Positions 25,564 through 34,558 are shown, counted from the stretch's first letter. The stretch: 64,000 nt of DNA from Maritimibacter alkaliphilus HTCC2654 (GCF_000152805.1 NZ_CH902578.1:1387340-1451339), one strand, 5' to 3'. Notes: generated by a model not told the origin, from the letters alone. Made by a program: numbers and translations.

Positions 25564-26426
25564 GTCGGTTTCCTTCCGAAGAAGCCCTGCGGACGGAACA
25601 GCAGGATCAGGATGAAGAGAGCGTAGGCCGCGACGAGCGTCAGGCCGGGGTCGATGACGGAGGCGACGAAGGTTTCGCCCACGCCCAGAACCAGCGCGGC
25701 GAGGATCGTGCCGCGCACGTCGCCCACCCCGCCCATGATGACGATGATGAGCGCCTTCATGGTGAACATCACGCCGGTCGAGGCGTCGAGCGTCAGGAAG
25801 GTCGAGATCACGGCCCCGCCCACGGCGGTCACCGCGCCGCCCAGCGCAAAGGCGCGGGCCGACAGCTTGGGCACGTCGATGCCCACGAGACGGGCGTTCT
25901 CCGGCGACACGGCGACGGCGCGAATGGCCATCCCGGCGCGCGAGACGTTGAGCCAGAGAAACAGGGCCGCACACAGGATCGCGGCGCAGACGAAGGCCAC
26001 CACGCGGTTCAGGCCATAGTTGTCACCGAACACGGTGATGGGCCGCGCCAGGTAGGAATAGCTGAAATAGTCGCCCCCGAAGGCCCAGATCATCAGCCCC
26101 ACCATCACGAAGGACAGACCGAAGGTGGTGAGGATCGCATCGACCTCGAGCATCCCACGGTTCTTGGCGCGTTTCACCAAGGGCCGCAGCATGATCCGGT
26201 AGATCAGCCAGTTCAGCACGTAGGCCAGCGGCGCGACCAGAAAGATGGTCAAGAGCGGGCTGACCTGACCCACGGTAAACAGAGTGAAGGCGGCGAAGGC
26301 GCCGATCACGAGCATCTCGCCATTGGCGAGGTTCATGATGCGCGACACACCGTATTGCAGGTTCAGCCCCAGCGCGATGAGCGCATAGGTGCCGCCGAGG
26401 ATGAGACCCGTGATGAGGATGTCCAT
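25560..26426 (-). CDS. livH: LivH-type ABC transporter permease
   Basis: Inner-membrane permease of 288 aa, about eight helices. The N-terminus MDILITGLILGGTYALIALG and the NLANGEMLVIGAF segment are LivH signatures, and MGGVGDVRGTILAALVLG marks the C-terminal part. I take the ATG at 26426; the longer frame adds 16 residues that read through the intergenic hairpin. A stem-loop lies between this gene and the binding-protein gene. Confidence 0.92.
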   Translation of the reverse strand: MDILITGLILGGTYALIALGLNLQYGVSRIMNLANGEMLVIGAFAAFTLFTVGQVSPLLTIFLVAPLAYVLNWLIYRIMLRPLVKRAKNRGMLEVDAILTTFGLSFVMVGLMIWAFGGDYFSYSYLARPITVFGDNYGLNRVVAFVCAAILCAALFLWLNVSRAGMAIRAVAVSPENARLVGIDVPKLSARAFALGGAVTAVGGAVISTFLTLDASTGVMFTMKALIIVIMGGVGDVRGTILAALVLGVGETFVASVIDPGLTLVAAYALFILILLFRPQGFFGRKPT

Positions 26427-26443
26427 GACGTCTCCGAATAGAG

Positions 26444-26473
26444 TGGCGGGACCGGCACGCGCCGGACCCGCCA
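26444..26473 (-). terminator. intra-operon stem-loop between binding protein and livH
   Basis: GGCGGGACCGGC and GCCGGACCCGCC (about 26445-26472) form a 12-13 bp stem with one mismatch around a 4-base loop. It lies 14 bp after the binding-protein stop. There is no T-run on the transcribed strand, which suggests attenuation or 3'-end protection. Confidence 0.6.
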
Positions 26474-26486
26474 ATGTCGTGAGTGG

Positions 26487-27686
26487 TTATTCCCAGCCGG
26501 TCTTGAGGATCGGCTCCACGGCGCCATCACGGCCCGTTTCCTTGATCCCCTTGAACTCGCCGCCCTGCCACTGACCGACGGTCCAGTAGGCGGTGTTGGA
26601 GTTCTGATCGTCGAAGTCGATGGTGCCCATCACGGTCTCGAACGCGTTGTCCTTGATGAACTGCGTCACCTCGGCCATGTCGAGCGTGCCGGTGGTTTCG
26701 ATCGCTTCCTCGAGGATCTGGAGCGAGGCATACATCATGCCCGACGCCCAGTAGTCCGGCTTGGCCCCGGTCGCGGCTTCGTGACGCGCGGCATAGTCCA
26801 TGAACTCCGGCGAAGCGGTGTTGACGCCACCGATCCCCATGACCCCCTCGGCCGCAGCGCCGAAGCGTCCGGCGAATGCGGGGAAAGCGGTTGCGACGGC
26901 GGTGTAGAACGCCTTGACGTCAAGCTCTTCGATCATCGCCTGTTCGGTCAGCCCGAAGGTGTCGGGCGGATAGGACCATGCGACGAAGGCATCCGGGTCC
27001 GCGCCCTTGACCGCCTTCATGATCGGCGACAGATCCTGCGTGCCCAGCGGATACGAGGTCTCATAGACCAGTTCGAACCCCGCAGCCTCGACCGCGGGTT
27101 TGGCGACGGCCATCAGCTCGATCCCGAAGGCGTCGGCCACGTTGACCATCGCCACCCGGTTGCCGATCTCGCCGGCTTCGCGCAGGTCCGACAGCACCTC
27201 GACCGCGTCCTCGGCAAGGTCGGTGGAGCGACCGAGCAGGAAGAACATGTCGTTGAACTGGCCCGACAGCTCACCGATCTGGTCGGTCGCCGCCGACGAG
27301 GTGATCTGCGGGAAGCCCAGACGGTCGAAGATCGGCGCAGCGGCGATGTTCAGGCCGGTGGAATAGGGCGCGAGGATGATGTCGGCATTGTCCTGCGTCG
27401 CGAGACGCTGCACCGCCTTGATCGTTTCGGCCGGGTTGGTCTGGTCGTCATATTCGATGACTTCCAGCATCCGCTGTTCGCCACCCACGTTCAGGCCGCC
27501 GCGCGCGTTCACCTCGTCGACCCAGAGCTTGATGTTCGGCCAATGGGTCACGGCGGCGCCCCCGGCCAGCGGACCGGTCTTGGGCGCGACCGCGCCCACG
27601 ATGATGTTGTCCTGTGCGAAAGCGGCACCGGCCATCAGCGTCGCGGCCAGCGTCGTCGTCACCTTGAAGAAAGTTCTCCGTTTCAT
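26487..27686 (-). CDS. branched-chain-type ABC transporter substrate-binding protein
   Basis: Periplasmic binding protein of 399 aa, family 5 (LivJ/amide type). The N-terminus MKRRTFFKVTTTLAATLMAG has a twin-Arg and a hydrophobic core, with cleavage near AFAQD. The mature part starts IIVGAVAPKTGPLAGGAA, the standard LivJ opening. GGGAGGAG lies before the start. Its neighbours are two aromatic-type aldehyde dehydrogenases and an AraC regulator, so the ligand is more likely an aromatic or other small organic acid than an amino acid. It is the second gene of the leftward operon, 39 bp after the first ALDH. Confidence 0.9.
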   Translation of the reverse strand: MKRRTFFKVTTTLAATLMAGAAFAQDNIIVGAVAPKTGPLAGGAAVTHWPNIKLWVDEVNARGGLNVGGEQRMLEVIEYDDQTNPAETIKAVQRLATQDNADIILAPYSTGLNIAAAPIFDRLGFPQITSSAATDQIGELSGQFNDMFFLLGRSTDLAEDAVEVLSDLREAGEIGNRVAMVNVADAFGIELMAVAKPAVEAAGFELVYETSYPLGTQDLSPIMKAVKGADPDAFVAWSYPPDTFGLTEQAMIEELDVKAFYTAVATAFPAFAGRFGAAAEGVMGIGGVNTASPEFMDYAARHEAATGAKPDYWASGMMYASLQILEEAIETTGTLDMAEVTQFIKDNAFETVMGTIDFDDQNSNTAYWTVGQWQGGEFKGIKETGRDGAVEPILKTGWE

Positions 27687-27725
27687 GTGTCTCCTCCCTG
27701 AGTTCGCGCATCCCGCGCGTTTTGA

Positions 27726-29174
27726 TTACGTCCAGAACGGGTAATCGGATCTTGGCTCCTGGACGGTGATCCACCGGAGCTCGGTGAATTCCTGAATGGC
27801 CGTGGTCCCGCCGAAGCGGCCATAGCCGGATGTCTTGACGCCGCCGTATGGTTTGGACGGGTCGTCGTAGACCGTAGGCCCGTTGATATGGCAGACCCCG
27901 GTTTCAAGCCGCCGCGCGATGGCGCGTCCGCGCGCCTCGTCCGCGGTGAAGACCGAGGCGACGAGGCCGTATTGCGTGTCGTTCGCGACCGAGACCGCTT
28001 CGGCTTCGTCCTCGACCCGGACGATTGCGGCGATGGGTCCGAAGCTTTCCTCGGAATAGATCTGCATCTCGGGCGTCACCCGGTCGAGCAAGGTGGGCTG
28101 CACATAGGCACCCGACACCTCGCCCCCGACGACAAGCGTGGCACCACGCGCCAGCGCATCGTCGATCAGCCGACCAACCCGACGCGCCGCATCCGCGCTG
28201 ATGAGATCGCCCACCTTGGCCCCGTTGCGCCGCGCGAGCAGGTCGGCACATTGCGCCTCCATCGCAGCAAGGAAGCGGTCGGCCACCTCGTCCACCACCA
28301 CGACCCGCTCGGTCGTCATGCAGATCTGGCCCTGGTTGAAATAGGCGCCGTAGGTCGCCGCCAGCGCCGCCGCCTCGATATCGGCATCTTCCAGCACAAT
28401 GAGCGAGGCTTTGCCGGACAGTTCGAGCAGGCAGGGCTTGATATAGCGCGCCCCGATCTCGGCCACCCGGCGACCGACCCGCGAGGAGCCGGTGAAGTTG
28501 ATGCGCCGCACCGCAGGATGCGCCGCAAGCGCGTCGACCACGGTTTCGGCCATTTCCGGGGCGTGGATCACCGAGGTCAGCGCCCCTTCGGGCAACCCGG
28601 CCTCGCACAGCACGTCGACGATCCGCGAATGCAGCATGGGGCAAAGCTCGCTGCCCTTGAACACCACCGTATTGCCGCAGGCGAGCGGCCAGACGATCGC
28701 CCGCACCGCCAGCGTCACCGGCGCGTTCCACGGGGCGATGGCCAGCACGACGCCCACCGGCTCGCGGATCGTGGTGGACCGCACGCCATCCCGCTCCGAC
28801 ACCTCTTCGAACCCGGTCACGAGGTCGGGGATCGCCATCGCCTCGTTGAACACATCCGCCGCAATCGCGACGTTGAAGCGAATCCAGTCGGGGGTGGAGC
28901 CCAGCTCTTCCCGCGCGATTTCGACGAATTCCTCGGTATGGTCGATCAGCGCGTCCCTCGCGCGGCCCATGAGCGCGCGCTTTTCGTCGTTCGGCATCGC
29001 ATGCCAGATCGGAAAGGCGGCGGCGGCGGCATTCGCTGCGTCCTGCGCATCGCGCGGCCCGGCGGCCACGGCGCGCGTGACCGGGTTGCCGCTGACCGGC
29101 GACAGCCGCTCGAAAACGGCGCCATCACGTGCGTCGACACCCGCGCTGCGGATATGAAGCTTGGCTTCGAACAT
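27726..29174 (-). CDS. aldehyde dehydrogenase, first gene of the leftward operon
   Basis: ALDH-superfamily enzyme of 482 aa. The nucleophile is the Cys of GQICMTTERVVV, the Glu-containing motif is LLELSGKASLIVLED (ELSGK instead of ELGGK), and VLAIAPWNAP and GSSRVGRR form the cofactor pocket. The sequence resembles salicylaldehyde/vanillin dehydrogenases. The ATG at 29174 has GGGAGG upstream; the longer frame adds 31 residues without support. It is opposite the AraC regulator, which probably controls it. It is similar to but clearly different from the ALDH at the operon's far end, so they are paralogues, not a recent duplication. Confidence 0.9.
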   Translation of the reverse strand: MFEAKLHIRSAGVDARDGAVFERLSPVSGNPVTRAVAAGPRDAQDAANAAAAAFPIWHAMPNDEKRALMGRARDALIDHTEEFVEIAREELGSTPDWIRFNVAIAADVFNEAMAIPDLVTGFEEVSERDGVRSTTIREPVGVVLAIAPWNAPVTLAVRAIVWPLACGNTVVFKGSELCPMLHSRIVDVLCEAGLPEGALTSVIHAPEMAETVVDALAAHPAVRRINFTGSSRVGRRVAEIGARYIKPCLLELSGKASLIVLEDADIEAAALAATYGAYFNQGQICMTTERVVVVDEVADRFLAAMEAQCADLLARRNGAKVGDLISADAARRVGRLIDDALARGATLVVGGEVSGAYVQPTLLDRVTPEMQIYSEESFGPIAAIVRVEDEAEAVSVANDTQYGLVASVFTADEARGRAIARRLETGVCHINGPTVYDDPSKPYGGVKTSGYGRFGGTTAIQEFTELRWITVQEPRSDYPFWT

Positions 29175-29255
29175 AATCCTCCCTGGGCCCGGCAGCGTTC
29201 CCCGCCGTGACCGTGACAGACAGCATGACCGAGCTTTCGGAGAAAAATAATGCTG

Positions 29256-29285
29256 AAAAATGGGCATGAATTAACAAAAAATGGG
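29256..29285. promoter_or_regulatory. AraC-type direct repeats (AAAAATGGG x2)
   Basis: AAAAATGGG occurs at 29256-29264 and again at 29277-29285. The 21-bp offset is two helical turns, the classic geometry for the two half-sites of an AraC/XylS dimer. It lies between the AraC regulator and the divergent ALDH/ABC operon. The two copies also share a T or C, then A, after the GGG. Confidence 0.55.
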
Positions 29286-29321
29286 TAAGATGGGTCCGAA
29301 ACGCAGATTTTGGAGACGCCC

Positions 29322-30212
29322 ATGTTCGATTCGCCGCTCTCACGGTTCCGCGCGGGGCATATCGAATGCGGGCTTCAGGAACGGGTCGTCGCCGCCCGGT
29401 CGACCGCCGCGCAGCACGACTGGTTCGTCTTCTACCTCGACAGCGGGCAGGCCGTCGCCGAAACGCAGGACGGCGAATTCGAGATGTCCGGCCCGGCGAT
29501 GCGATGGGGGCCGCTGGACGAACACACCCGTCTCAGGATCGGCGCGGGCGGGGCCGGGTATTACCTGTTTTTCGGCACCCCGATCTTCGAGGACGCCATC
29601 GGCCTCGCCGCCGAAGGGCCGGACCTGCGCATGTTCGCGGCCCAGCACCTCGTCGCCACGTTCGAGCGATCGGATTCCCTCGGCCAACGGCTCGACGCGC
29701 TGTTCGGGCGCATCACCGCCGAGGCGACGACGCCCCAGTTCGGCAGCGAAATCGCCGTCTCGGCCTATATCCGGCTTCTGCTCGTGCTGTTCTGGCGGAG
29801 CGTCGACCGCGACGTGACACCCCAGAGCGCGCGTCGCCAAGGCATCGGCGACATCAACCGCTTCCGCAATCTCGTCGAGGCGCATTTCCGCGCCCGGTGG
29901 AGCGCGCAGCACTATGCCGAGGCGATGGGGATCACCTACGACAGGCTTCACGACCTGTGCGTCCGAACCGTCGGCAAACCCCCTGCCCGCCTGATCCGCG
30001 AACGCTCCATCCACGAAGCGCGGGTCCTGCTTCAACGCACCGCGCTGTCCGCCGAACGCATCGCCGTCATGCTCGGCTTCTCGTCGTCCAGCCAGTTCAA
30101 CCACGTCTTCAAGTCGATGACCGGAGAAACGCCGGGAGCTTTCCGCAAACAGGCGCTCGCACAGGCTGGTACCGCCGAAAGCCGCGCGTCTGGCTTCGCG
30201 GATTGGCCCTAG
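29322..30212 (+). CDS. AraC-family transcriptional regulator
   Basis: Regulator of 296 aa with an N-terminal sensing domain (~1-180) and a C-terminal double helix-turn-helix (~190-285). The second HTH has the family pattern IAVMLGFSSSSQFNHVFK followed by TPGAFRKQ. I use the ATG at 29322 with GGAG 6 bases upstream, not the TTG four codons earlier. Divergence from the aldehyde dehydrogenase/ABC operon and paired repeats in between make it the likely activator of that operon, probably in response to the imported compound. The C-terminal layout resembles PobR/HpaA-like regulators of aromatic catabolism. Confidence 0.9.
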   Translation: MFDSPLSRFRAGHIECGLQERVVAARSTAAQHDWFVFYLDSGQAVAETQDGEFEMSGPAMRWGPLDEHTRLRIGAGGAGYYLFFGTPIFEDAIGLAAEGPDLRMFAAQHLVATFERSDSLGQRLDALFGRITAEATTPQFGSEIAVSAYIRLLLVLFWRSVDRDVTPQSARRQGIGDINRFRNLVEAHFRARWSAQHYAEAMGITYDRLHDLCVRTVGKPPARLIRERSIHEARVLLQRTALSAERIAVMLGFSSSSQFNHVFKSMTGETPGAFRKQALAQAGTAESRASGFADWP

Positions 30213-30254
30213 TGTTTTGGCCGGAGCCTGACCCCGGCATTAGTGCGATAATCG

Positions 30255-30596
30255 GAGCGGCGCGGATGCTATCGAGGAACGTGAACGGCAACAGTCGGTC
30301 GCCCAGAGCAATCAGAATGTCTTGCGAGACTTTGCCCGCGATGCATTCGAAAGCCGCAAGGCCGGATTCAAGGGCGACAGGAAAGCGGGCCAGTGGTTCA
30401 GTCCCCTCCAACTCCACGTCCTGCCCAAACTGGGCAAGATGCCTGTTTCCGAAATTGATCTGCGTGACATTCGCGACACCGTTTCGCCATCTGGCACGAC
30501 AAGGGCGACACCACGCGGAAGGCGATGAATCGTCTTTCCATTTTTATGCGTCACGCGGCGGCGCTGCGCCTAGAGGTCGATCTAAGAGCGACCTAG
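30255..30596 (+). pseudogene. phage/island tyrosine-integrase remnant, frameshifted
   Basis: The reading frame shows an integrase core-binding segment: DAIEEREREQ-like helix, then NVLRDFARDAFESRKAGFKG, then WFSPLQLHVLPKLGKMPVSE and IDLRDIRDTVSP. After this the frame breaks near 30490 by loss of one base. The match resumes one frame over as WHDKGDTTRKAMNRLSIFM and ends at a stop at 30594-30596. The start and the whole catalytic domain (R...HxxR...Y) are absent. This is part of a DUF4102-type (P4-like) island integrase, now dead. It supports an old tRNA-targeted integration. Confidence 0.7.
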
Positions 30597-30818
30597 AAGG
30601 CAAAGGCGCTCTTGGGCATATCTATACGCCCCTCAGGCGGGTGCTCAAACTCAACTCGGTCCATGCGGACATGCGCCGAAAAGCGAGGCCATCGGCCAGC
30701 GCAGGAACTTGCATAGGGCGTTGTATTCGGCCAGTGACCCACTATCGCGTATTGATAATCGACCAGGCCAGCCAAAAGGCTCCCGGCGCGATGAATGGTA
30801 ATGAAAGGAAACCGTGCA

Positions 30819-32690
30819 ATGGCGCCACCAAAGCTCGACACCAGTTTCCGGCCAGACGTCGAAGGCCTTCGTGCTCTGGCGGTATTTGCCGTAATCCTTT
30901 TTCACTACAGCAACGGTCGAACTGCGGGTTTTGTTGGCGTCGATATCTTCTTCGTAATCAGCGGTTTCCTGATAACCCGCATAATCGCACGCGAGATCGT
31001 TGCAGGTCAGTTCCAATTCTCAGCCTTCTACGCCCGAAGGGCGCGTCGCATCATACCCGCTCTGGTCGCGGTCGTGCTTTTCACAGTGGCAGGCGGCCTT
31101 GTCCTTCTATCTCCCCCAGCTCTTGTCTTACTTGGCAAGCAAGCCATCACTGCCCTTTTCGGCGTGTCGAACGTCTACTTTTGGCTGACGTCAGGATACT
31201 TTTCGCGCGAAGCCCATAGTGAGCCACTACTTCACACTTGGTCACTCGGCGTCGAGGAGCAGTTTTATCTTCTATGGCCGATGGCGCTGCTTTTGCTTCA
31301 TCGCATTTGGGGCCTGTGGGGAAAGCCCGTGCTCTTGGTCATTGGGTTGTTCATTGCTCTGAGCTTTGGCAGCATCCGCATTCTCACCGGAGATTACGAA
31401 ACCTTCGCGTTTTTCATGCTTCCCACGCGGGCTTGGCAATTGGCGACGGGCGGGCTTCTCGTGTTCTTGCCCAGCCTTCACGGTCATAGATGGCCTGGCG
31501 TATTGAAGGCTGCCGGGCTTCTCTTCATTCTTGCCGCCATCCTCCTCATAGAACCGGACGCCTCTTATCCAAGCTTTTCGGCGCTGCTGCCGACCGTCGG
31601 AGCGGCCCTGCTGATCTGGCCTTCGGACCGGAGAACGTATGTCGCGAACCTCCTGAGCATTCGCCCGCTACGTTACTTTGGTAAAATCTCCTACTCCCTT
31701 TACCTTTGGCACTGGCCGCCTTTGGTTTTGCTCCTGACATGGAGCCAAAGCGCCAGCTTATCGTTGGTTCAAAGCATTTTTCTGTTTCTGTTCGCGTGGG
31801 CAATGGCTCAATTGAGCTGGCGATTTGTCGAACAGCCTTTCCGACGGAAAAGCACCGGAAATTCGAAGGTTTTGGTCACATCGGCAGGGGTGGTGTGTGT
31901 GGTTGCCTTAATCCCGCTCGGCTTCGTCCTGTCGGATGGAGCGCCAGCCCGGATCTCAGAGGCCGGAAGAGAGCTTTCCAAGAAGCTGGATCGAGAAGAA
32001 GCAGACGACCAATCGGTCTTTTGTGACTTTCAGGAGGTGATCGAGACTGGTGCAGAGTGCGCCCGGTTTTCCAAAAACGAGGAACACATCTTGGTCATGG
32101 GCGATAGCCATGCAGATCATCTGGTTTGGGCGATCAAGGATGCGTTCCCGGCCGTCAAAGTAAGCACCCTCATAAGATCGGGTTGTCGTCCGATTGTTGC
32201 GTCCGTCGGGCGCAAGAACTGCGTTGAGATGTATGACGCATTCTTTCGCGACGTGCTTCCCGACCATCGGTTCGATGCAATCGTGCTGTCGGCCAGATGG
32301 CGCAATGGTCAATATGAGAACCTTGAGCCGACGGTTGCCGCACTAGGAGCTTACGCGGATCGTTTGGTCGTATTGGGGCAAACCGTTGAATATGACCATC
32401 CGCTTCCTGAGCTGCTTTTGGCCAAGTATCTGCCACGGCGGAGTTCCGACATTCAGAACTTCATGTCACGGTGGGCGGAAATCAAGCAAATTGACGAGCA
32501 CATGGCCCGGAGTCTGTCCGATATTCCTGTGGAGTATTACTCGGTGATCGAAGCTGTATGCCCTGACGACGATTGCACTTTGTTTTCTCCGTCCGGTTAC
32601 CCGCTTACATGGGACTACGGCCATTTCAACGCATCCGGTGCAAGGTTGGTGGTCGAACGACTTCAGAGCAAAGGCTTCCACTTGCCGTAA
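30819..32690 (+). CDS. OafA/YrhL-type acyltransferase with C-terminal SGNH domain
   Basis: Membrane O-acyltransferase of 623 aa. The N-terminal ~350 residues are the acyltransferase-3 domain with about ten helices, beginning FRPDVEGLRALAVFAVILFH and VGVDIFFVISGFLITRII. The C-terminal part is a periplasmic SGNH hydrolase-like domain with the nucleophile motif MGDSHADH and the late Asp-His pair in DYGHFNASG. Such proteins acetylate surface polysaccharides. AAAGGAA 8 bases before the ATG at 30819 supports this start over one eight codons upstream. Base composition is lower in GC than the neighbours and it sits in the tRNA-Thr island, so it was probably acquired. Confidence 0.9.
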   Translation: MAPPKLDTSFRPDVEGLRALAVFAVILFHYSNGRTAGFVGVDIFFVISGFLITRIIAREIVAGQFQFSAFYARRARRIIPALVAVVLFTVAGGLVLLSPPALVLLGKQAITALFGVSNVYFWLTSGYFSREAHSEPLLHTWSLGVEEQFYLLWPMALLLLHRIWGLWGKPVLLVIGLFIALSFGSIRILTGDYETFAFFMLPTRAWQLATGGLLVFLPSLHGHRWPGVLKAAGLLFILAAILLIEPDASYPSFSALLPTVGAALLIWPSDRRTYVANLLSIRPLRYFGKISYSLYLWHWPPLVLLLTWSQSASLSLVQSIFLFLFAWAMAQLSWRFVEQPFRRKSTGNSKVLVTSAGVVCVVALIPLGFVLSDGAPARISEAGRELSKKLDREEADDQSVFCDFQEVIETGAECARFSKNEEHILVMGDSHADHLVWAIKDAFPAVKVSTLIRSGCRPIVASVGRKNCVEMYDAFFRDVLPDHRFDAIVLSARWRNGQYENLEPTVAALGAYADRLVVLGQTVEYDHPLPELLLAKYLPRRSSDIQNFMSRWAEIKQIDEHMARSLSDIPVEYYSVIEAVCPDDDCTLFSPSGYPLTWDYGHFNASGARLVVERLQSKGFHLP

Positions 32691-32787
32691 ACGCGTCCTT
32701 GAAGATTTCTTTGGGTCGAAAGCTGATTTTCCACAATGGATCGTAGTCAAAACTGACTTATTATTTCTGCACAATCAGAGGTGAGCA

Positions 32788-33142
32788 ATGGGCGGGTTCG
32801 GTAGCGGACGACACCGGCACTGGAACACATAGAACACTGTGACAGACGACCGGGCGCCGGACGTTCGGCGCTGGGCGCGTGAAGGGCTACCCTTCTCAGC
32901 GAGAAAAGAGCTACGACCGGGCCGCGCGAAAGGTCGACAAAATCAGAGCGCCGCTGGGCTGGGACTTGGGCCTGGAGGGAGTGCCGCGCGGACGCCCGAA
33001 AGGGATTCACCGCGAAACATACGAACGATTGTCGGCTTGGATCTGGGAATTGACCGATGAAGCGGAGCTGGGTTTCGCCGATCAATTCGCCTTCGCGTTA
33101 CTCGAGATGGACCCGAAACGAGGCGCCAGCGCTGACCTTTAG
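32788..33142 (+). pseudogene. remnant of a MGGFGSGR-type zinc-ribbon protein
   Basis: The ATG at 32788 encodes MGGFGSGRHRHWNT and then meets an in-frame TAG (32830-32832). The same frame continues with DDRAPDVRRWAREG, the normal next part of this widespread family of small proteins from proteobacterial accessory regions. At about 32880 the match jumps one frame over to YPSQREKSYDRAARKVDKIR and a RPKGIHRETYERL segment, which are normally the C-terminal part. The central, Cys-containing half is therefore deleted and the join is out of frame. I know the family only by sight; its function is not established. Confidence 0.55.
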
Positions 33143-33215
33143 GGCGACTGACAGGGGAATTCCGGGAGCGCCAATGTCAATAACCCTCTTTTTCCAATAA
33201 CTTATGAAAACTGAA

Positions 33216-33291
33216 TGGTGCCCCCAGAGAGACTCGAACTCCCGACCCACTGATTACAAATCAGTTGCTCTACCAGCTGAGCTATAGGGGC
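33216..33291 (-). tRNA. tRNA-Thr (anticodon TGT)
   Basis: Reading the minus strand, a 76-base cloverleaf with encoded CCA is complete. Acceptor arms GCCCCTA and TGGGGGC pair, the D-arm is GCTC...GAGC, and the anticodon stem ACTGA/TCAGT encloses the loop TTTGTAA with anticodon TGT. The T-loop is TTCGAGT. The discriminator base is A. It decodes ACA and other ACN codons. Its 3' end faces the degraded island to the left. Confidence 0.97.
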
Positions 33292-33532
33292 GCCTTGCGC
33301 GATTTAGACCGAGTGCGGCGCGCAATCAAGTCCGCGCTCTTGCCGATACCCCACGTTTCCTTTGAAAAATTGCCCAGCCTGTGCCCAAATGACCGGATAG
33401 CGCAAACAGGCCAGTGTACGGGCTGTTTACAATACCAAAGGCCTATGCTCTGTTTGCGACATGAAGAGAAGATGATGTCGCTTTTGGGACGGGAAGAGAC
33501 ACCCAAACGAACGATTTCACAGGGAGACCCTC

Positions 33533-34543
33533 ATGACTAACAAAACACTCGGCGTGCTTGGCGCGCTCGGCATTTCGGTCTGCTTCGGCTCGGCCGCCTT
33601 CGCGCAGGAATGCGGAGACGTGTCGATTGCGGAAATGGACTGGGCCTCGGCCGAACTCATGGCCAATGTCGACGCGATCATCCTCGAAGAAGGATATGGC
33701 TGCGACGTCTCGCTCATCCCGGGCGCGACCACGACCACCTTCGCCTCGATGAGCGAAAAGGCCGAGCCCGACGTGGCACCGGAACTCTGGATCAACGCCG
33801 TGCGCGATCCGCTGTCGGCCGCCAAGGAAGAAGGCTCGCTCGTCGCGCTGAACGACGGCCCGATCACCGGCCTTGGCGAAGGCTGGTGGGTGACGCCCGC
33901 ATTCGCCGAAGAGCACCCGGAACTCGACACCGTCGAGAAACTGCTCGAACGCCCCGACCTCTTCCCCTACGCGGAAGACGAAAGCAAAGGCGCCTTCGTG
34001 GGTTGCCCGGCGGGCTGGGGCTGTCAGCTCGTGAACGCCAACCTCTTCCGCGCCTTCGACATGGAAGAAAAAGGCTGGGTGCTGGTCGATCCGGGTTCGG
34101 CCGCGGGCCTCGACGGGTCGATGGCGAAAGCCGCCGACCGGGGCGAGCCGTGGTTCGGCTACTACTGGTCGCCCACCTCGATGATCGGCAAATACAACAT
34201 GGTCATGCTGCCGTTCGAGGCCGAGTTCGCCGGTCGTGAAAACTGGGACGGCTGCATCGCGCTGGCCGAGCAGGACTGTCAGGACCCGCAGCCGACCGCA
34301 TGGACGGTGTCCGAGGTCGAGACGGTCGTGACCGACGACTTCATGGAAAAGGGCGGCGTCGCGGCCGACTACTTCAAGGCCCGCGTGTTCCCGGGTGACG
34401 TGATGAACGCCATGCTCGTGTTCATGAACGAAAATCAGGCGACCGGCGAAGACGCCGCGTTCGAATTCCTGATGACCCACGAAGACATCTGGACTCAGTG
34501 GGTCGGCGAAGACGTGGCCGCCAAGGTCAAGGACGCGCTTTGA
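33533..34543 (+). CDS. proX: glycine betaine/proline-type ABC transporter substrate-binding protein
   Basis: Periplasmic OpuAC-family protein of 336 aa. The signal peptide is MTNKTLGVLGALGISVCFGS with cleavage near AFAQE. The mature protein has the family opening VSIAEMDWASAEL and aromatic residues typical of a quaternary-ammonium cage (GEGWWVTP, WFGYYWSP). Several Cys pairs (CPAGWGCQ, CIALAEQDC) suggest disulfides. It is followed by a strong terminator hairpin and then permease and ATPase genes. Betaine, proline betaine, choline or another osmolyte could be the ligand; the genes do not decide. Confidence 0.9.
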   Translation: MTNKTLGVLGALGISVCFGSAAFAQECGDVSIAEMDWASAELMANVDAIILEEGYGCDVSLIPGATTTTFASMSEKAEPDVAPELWINAVRDPLSAAKEEGSLVALNDGPITGLGEGWWVTPAFAEEHPELDTVEKLLERPDLFPYAEDESKGAFVGCPAGWGCQLVNANLFRAFDMEEKGWVLVDPGSAAGLDGSMAKAADRGEPWFGYYWSPTSMIGKYNMVMLPFEAEFAGRENWDGCIALAEQDCQDPQPTAWTVSEVETVVTDDFMEKGGVAADYFKARVFPGDVMNAMLVFMNENQATGEDAAFEFLMTHEDIWTQWVGEDVAAKVKDAL

Positions 34544-34558
34544 TCGCGACGTGACAGG

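Larger units (their letters stand above)
30213..33215. mobile_element. degraded genomic island abutting tRNA-Thr
   Basis: This 3-kb stretch lies directly downstream of the 3' end of tRNA-Thr, a standard integration site. It holds a tyrosine-integrase remnant at its far end, one intact acyltransferase gene with visibly lower GC and different codon use, and a broken second gene. Apart from the acyltransferase no gene is intact. I could not find a clear repeat of the tRNA 3' end at the left border, so the exact limits are uncertain. Confidence 0.5.

Noticed and set aside
30213-30260. Direct repeat of the tRNA-Thr 3' end as left attachment site
   Set aside because: I looked for the T-arm and acceptor sequence near the left border and found no convincing copy.
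33265-33540. Open frame of about 90 codons overlapping the tRNA-Thr gene
   Set aside because: It covers the tRNA on the opposite strand, has no ribosome-binding site and no recognisable protein features.
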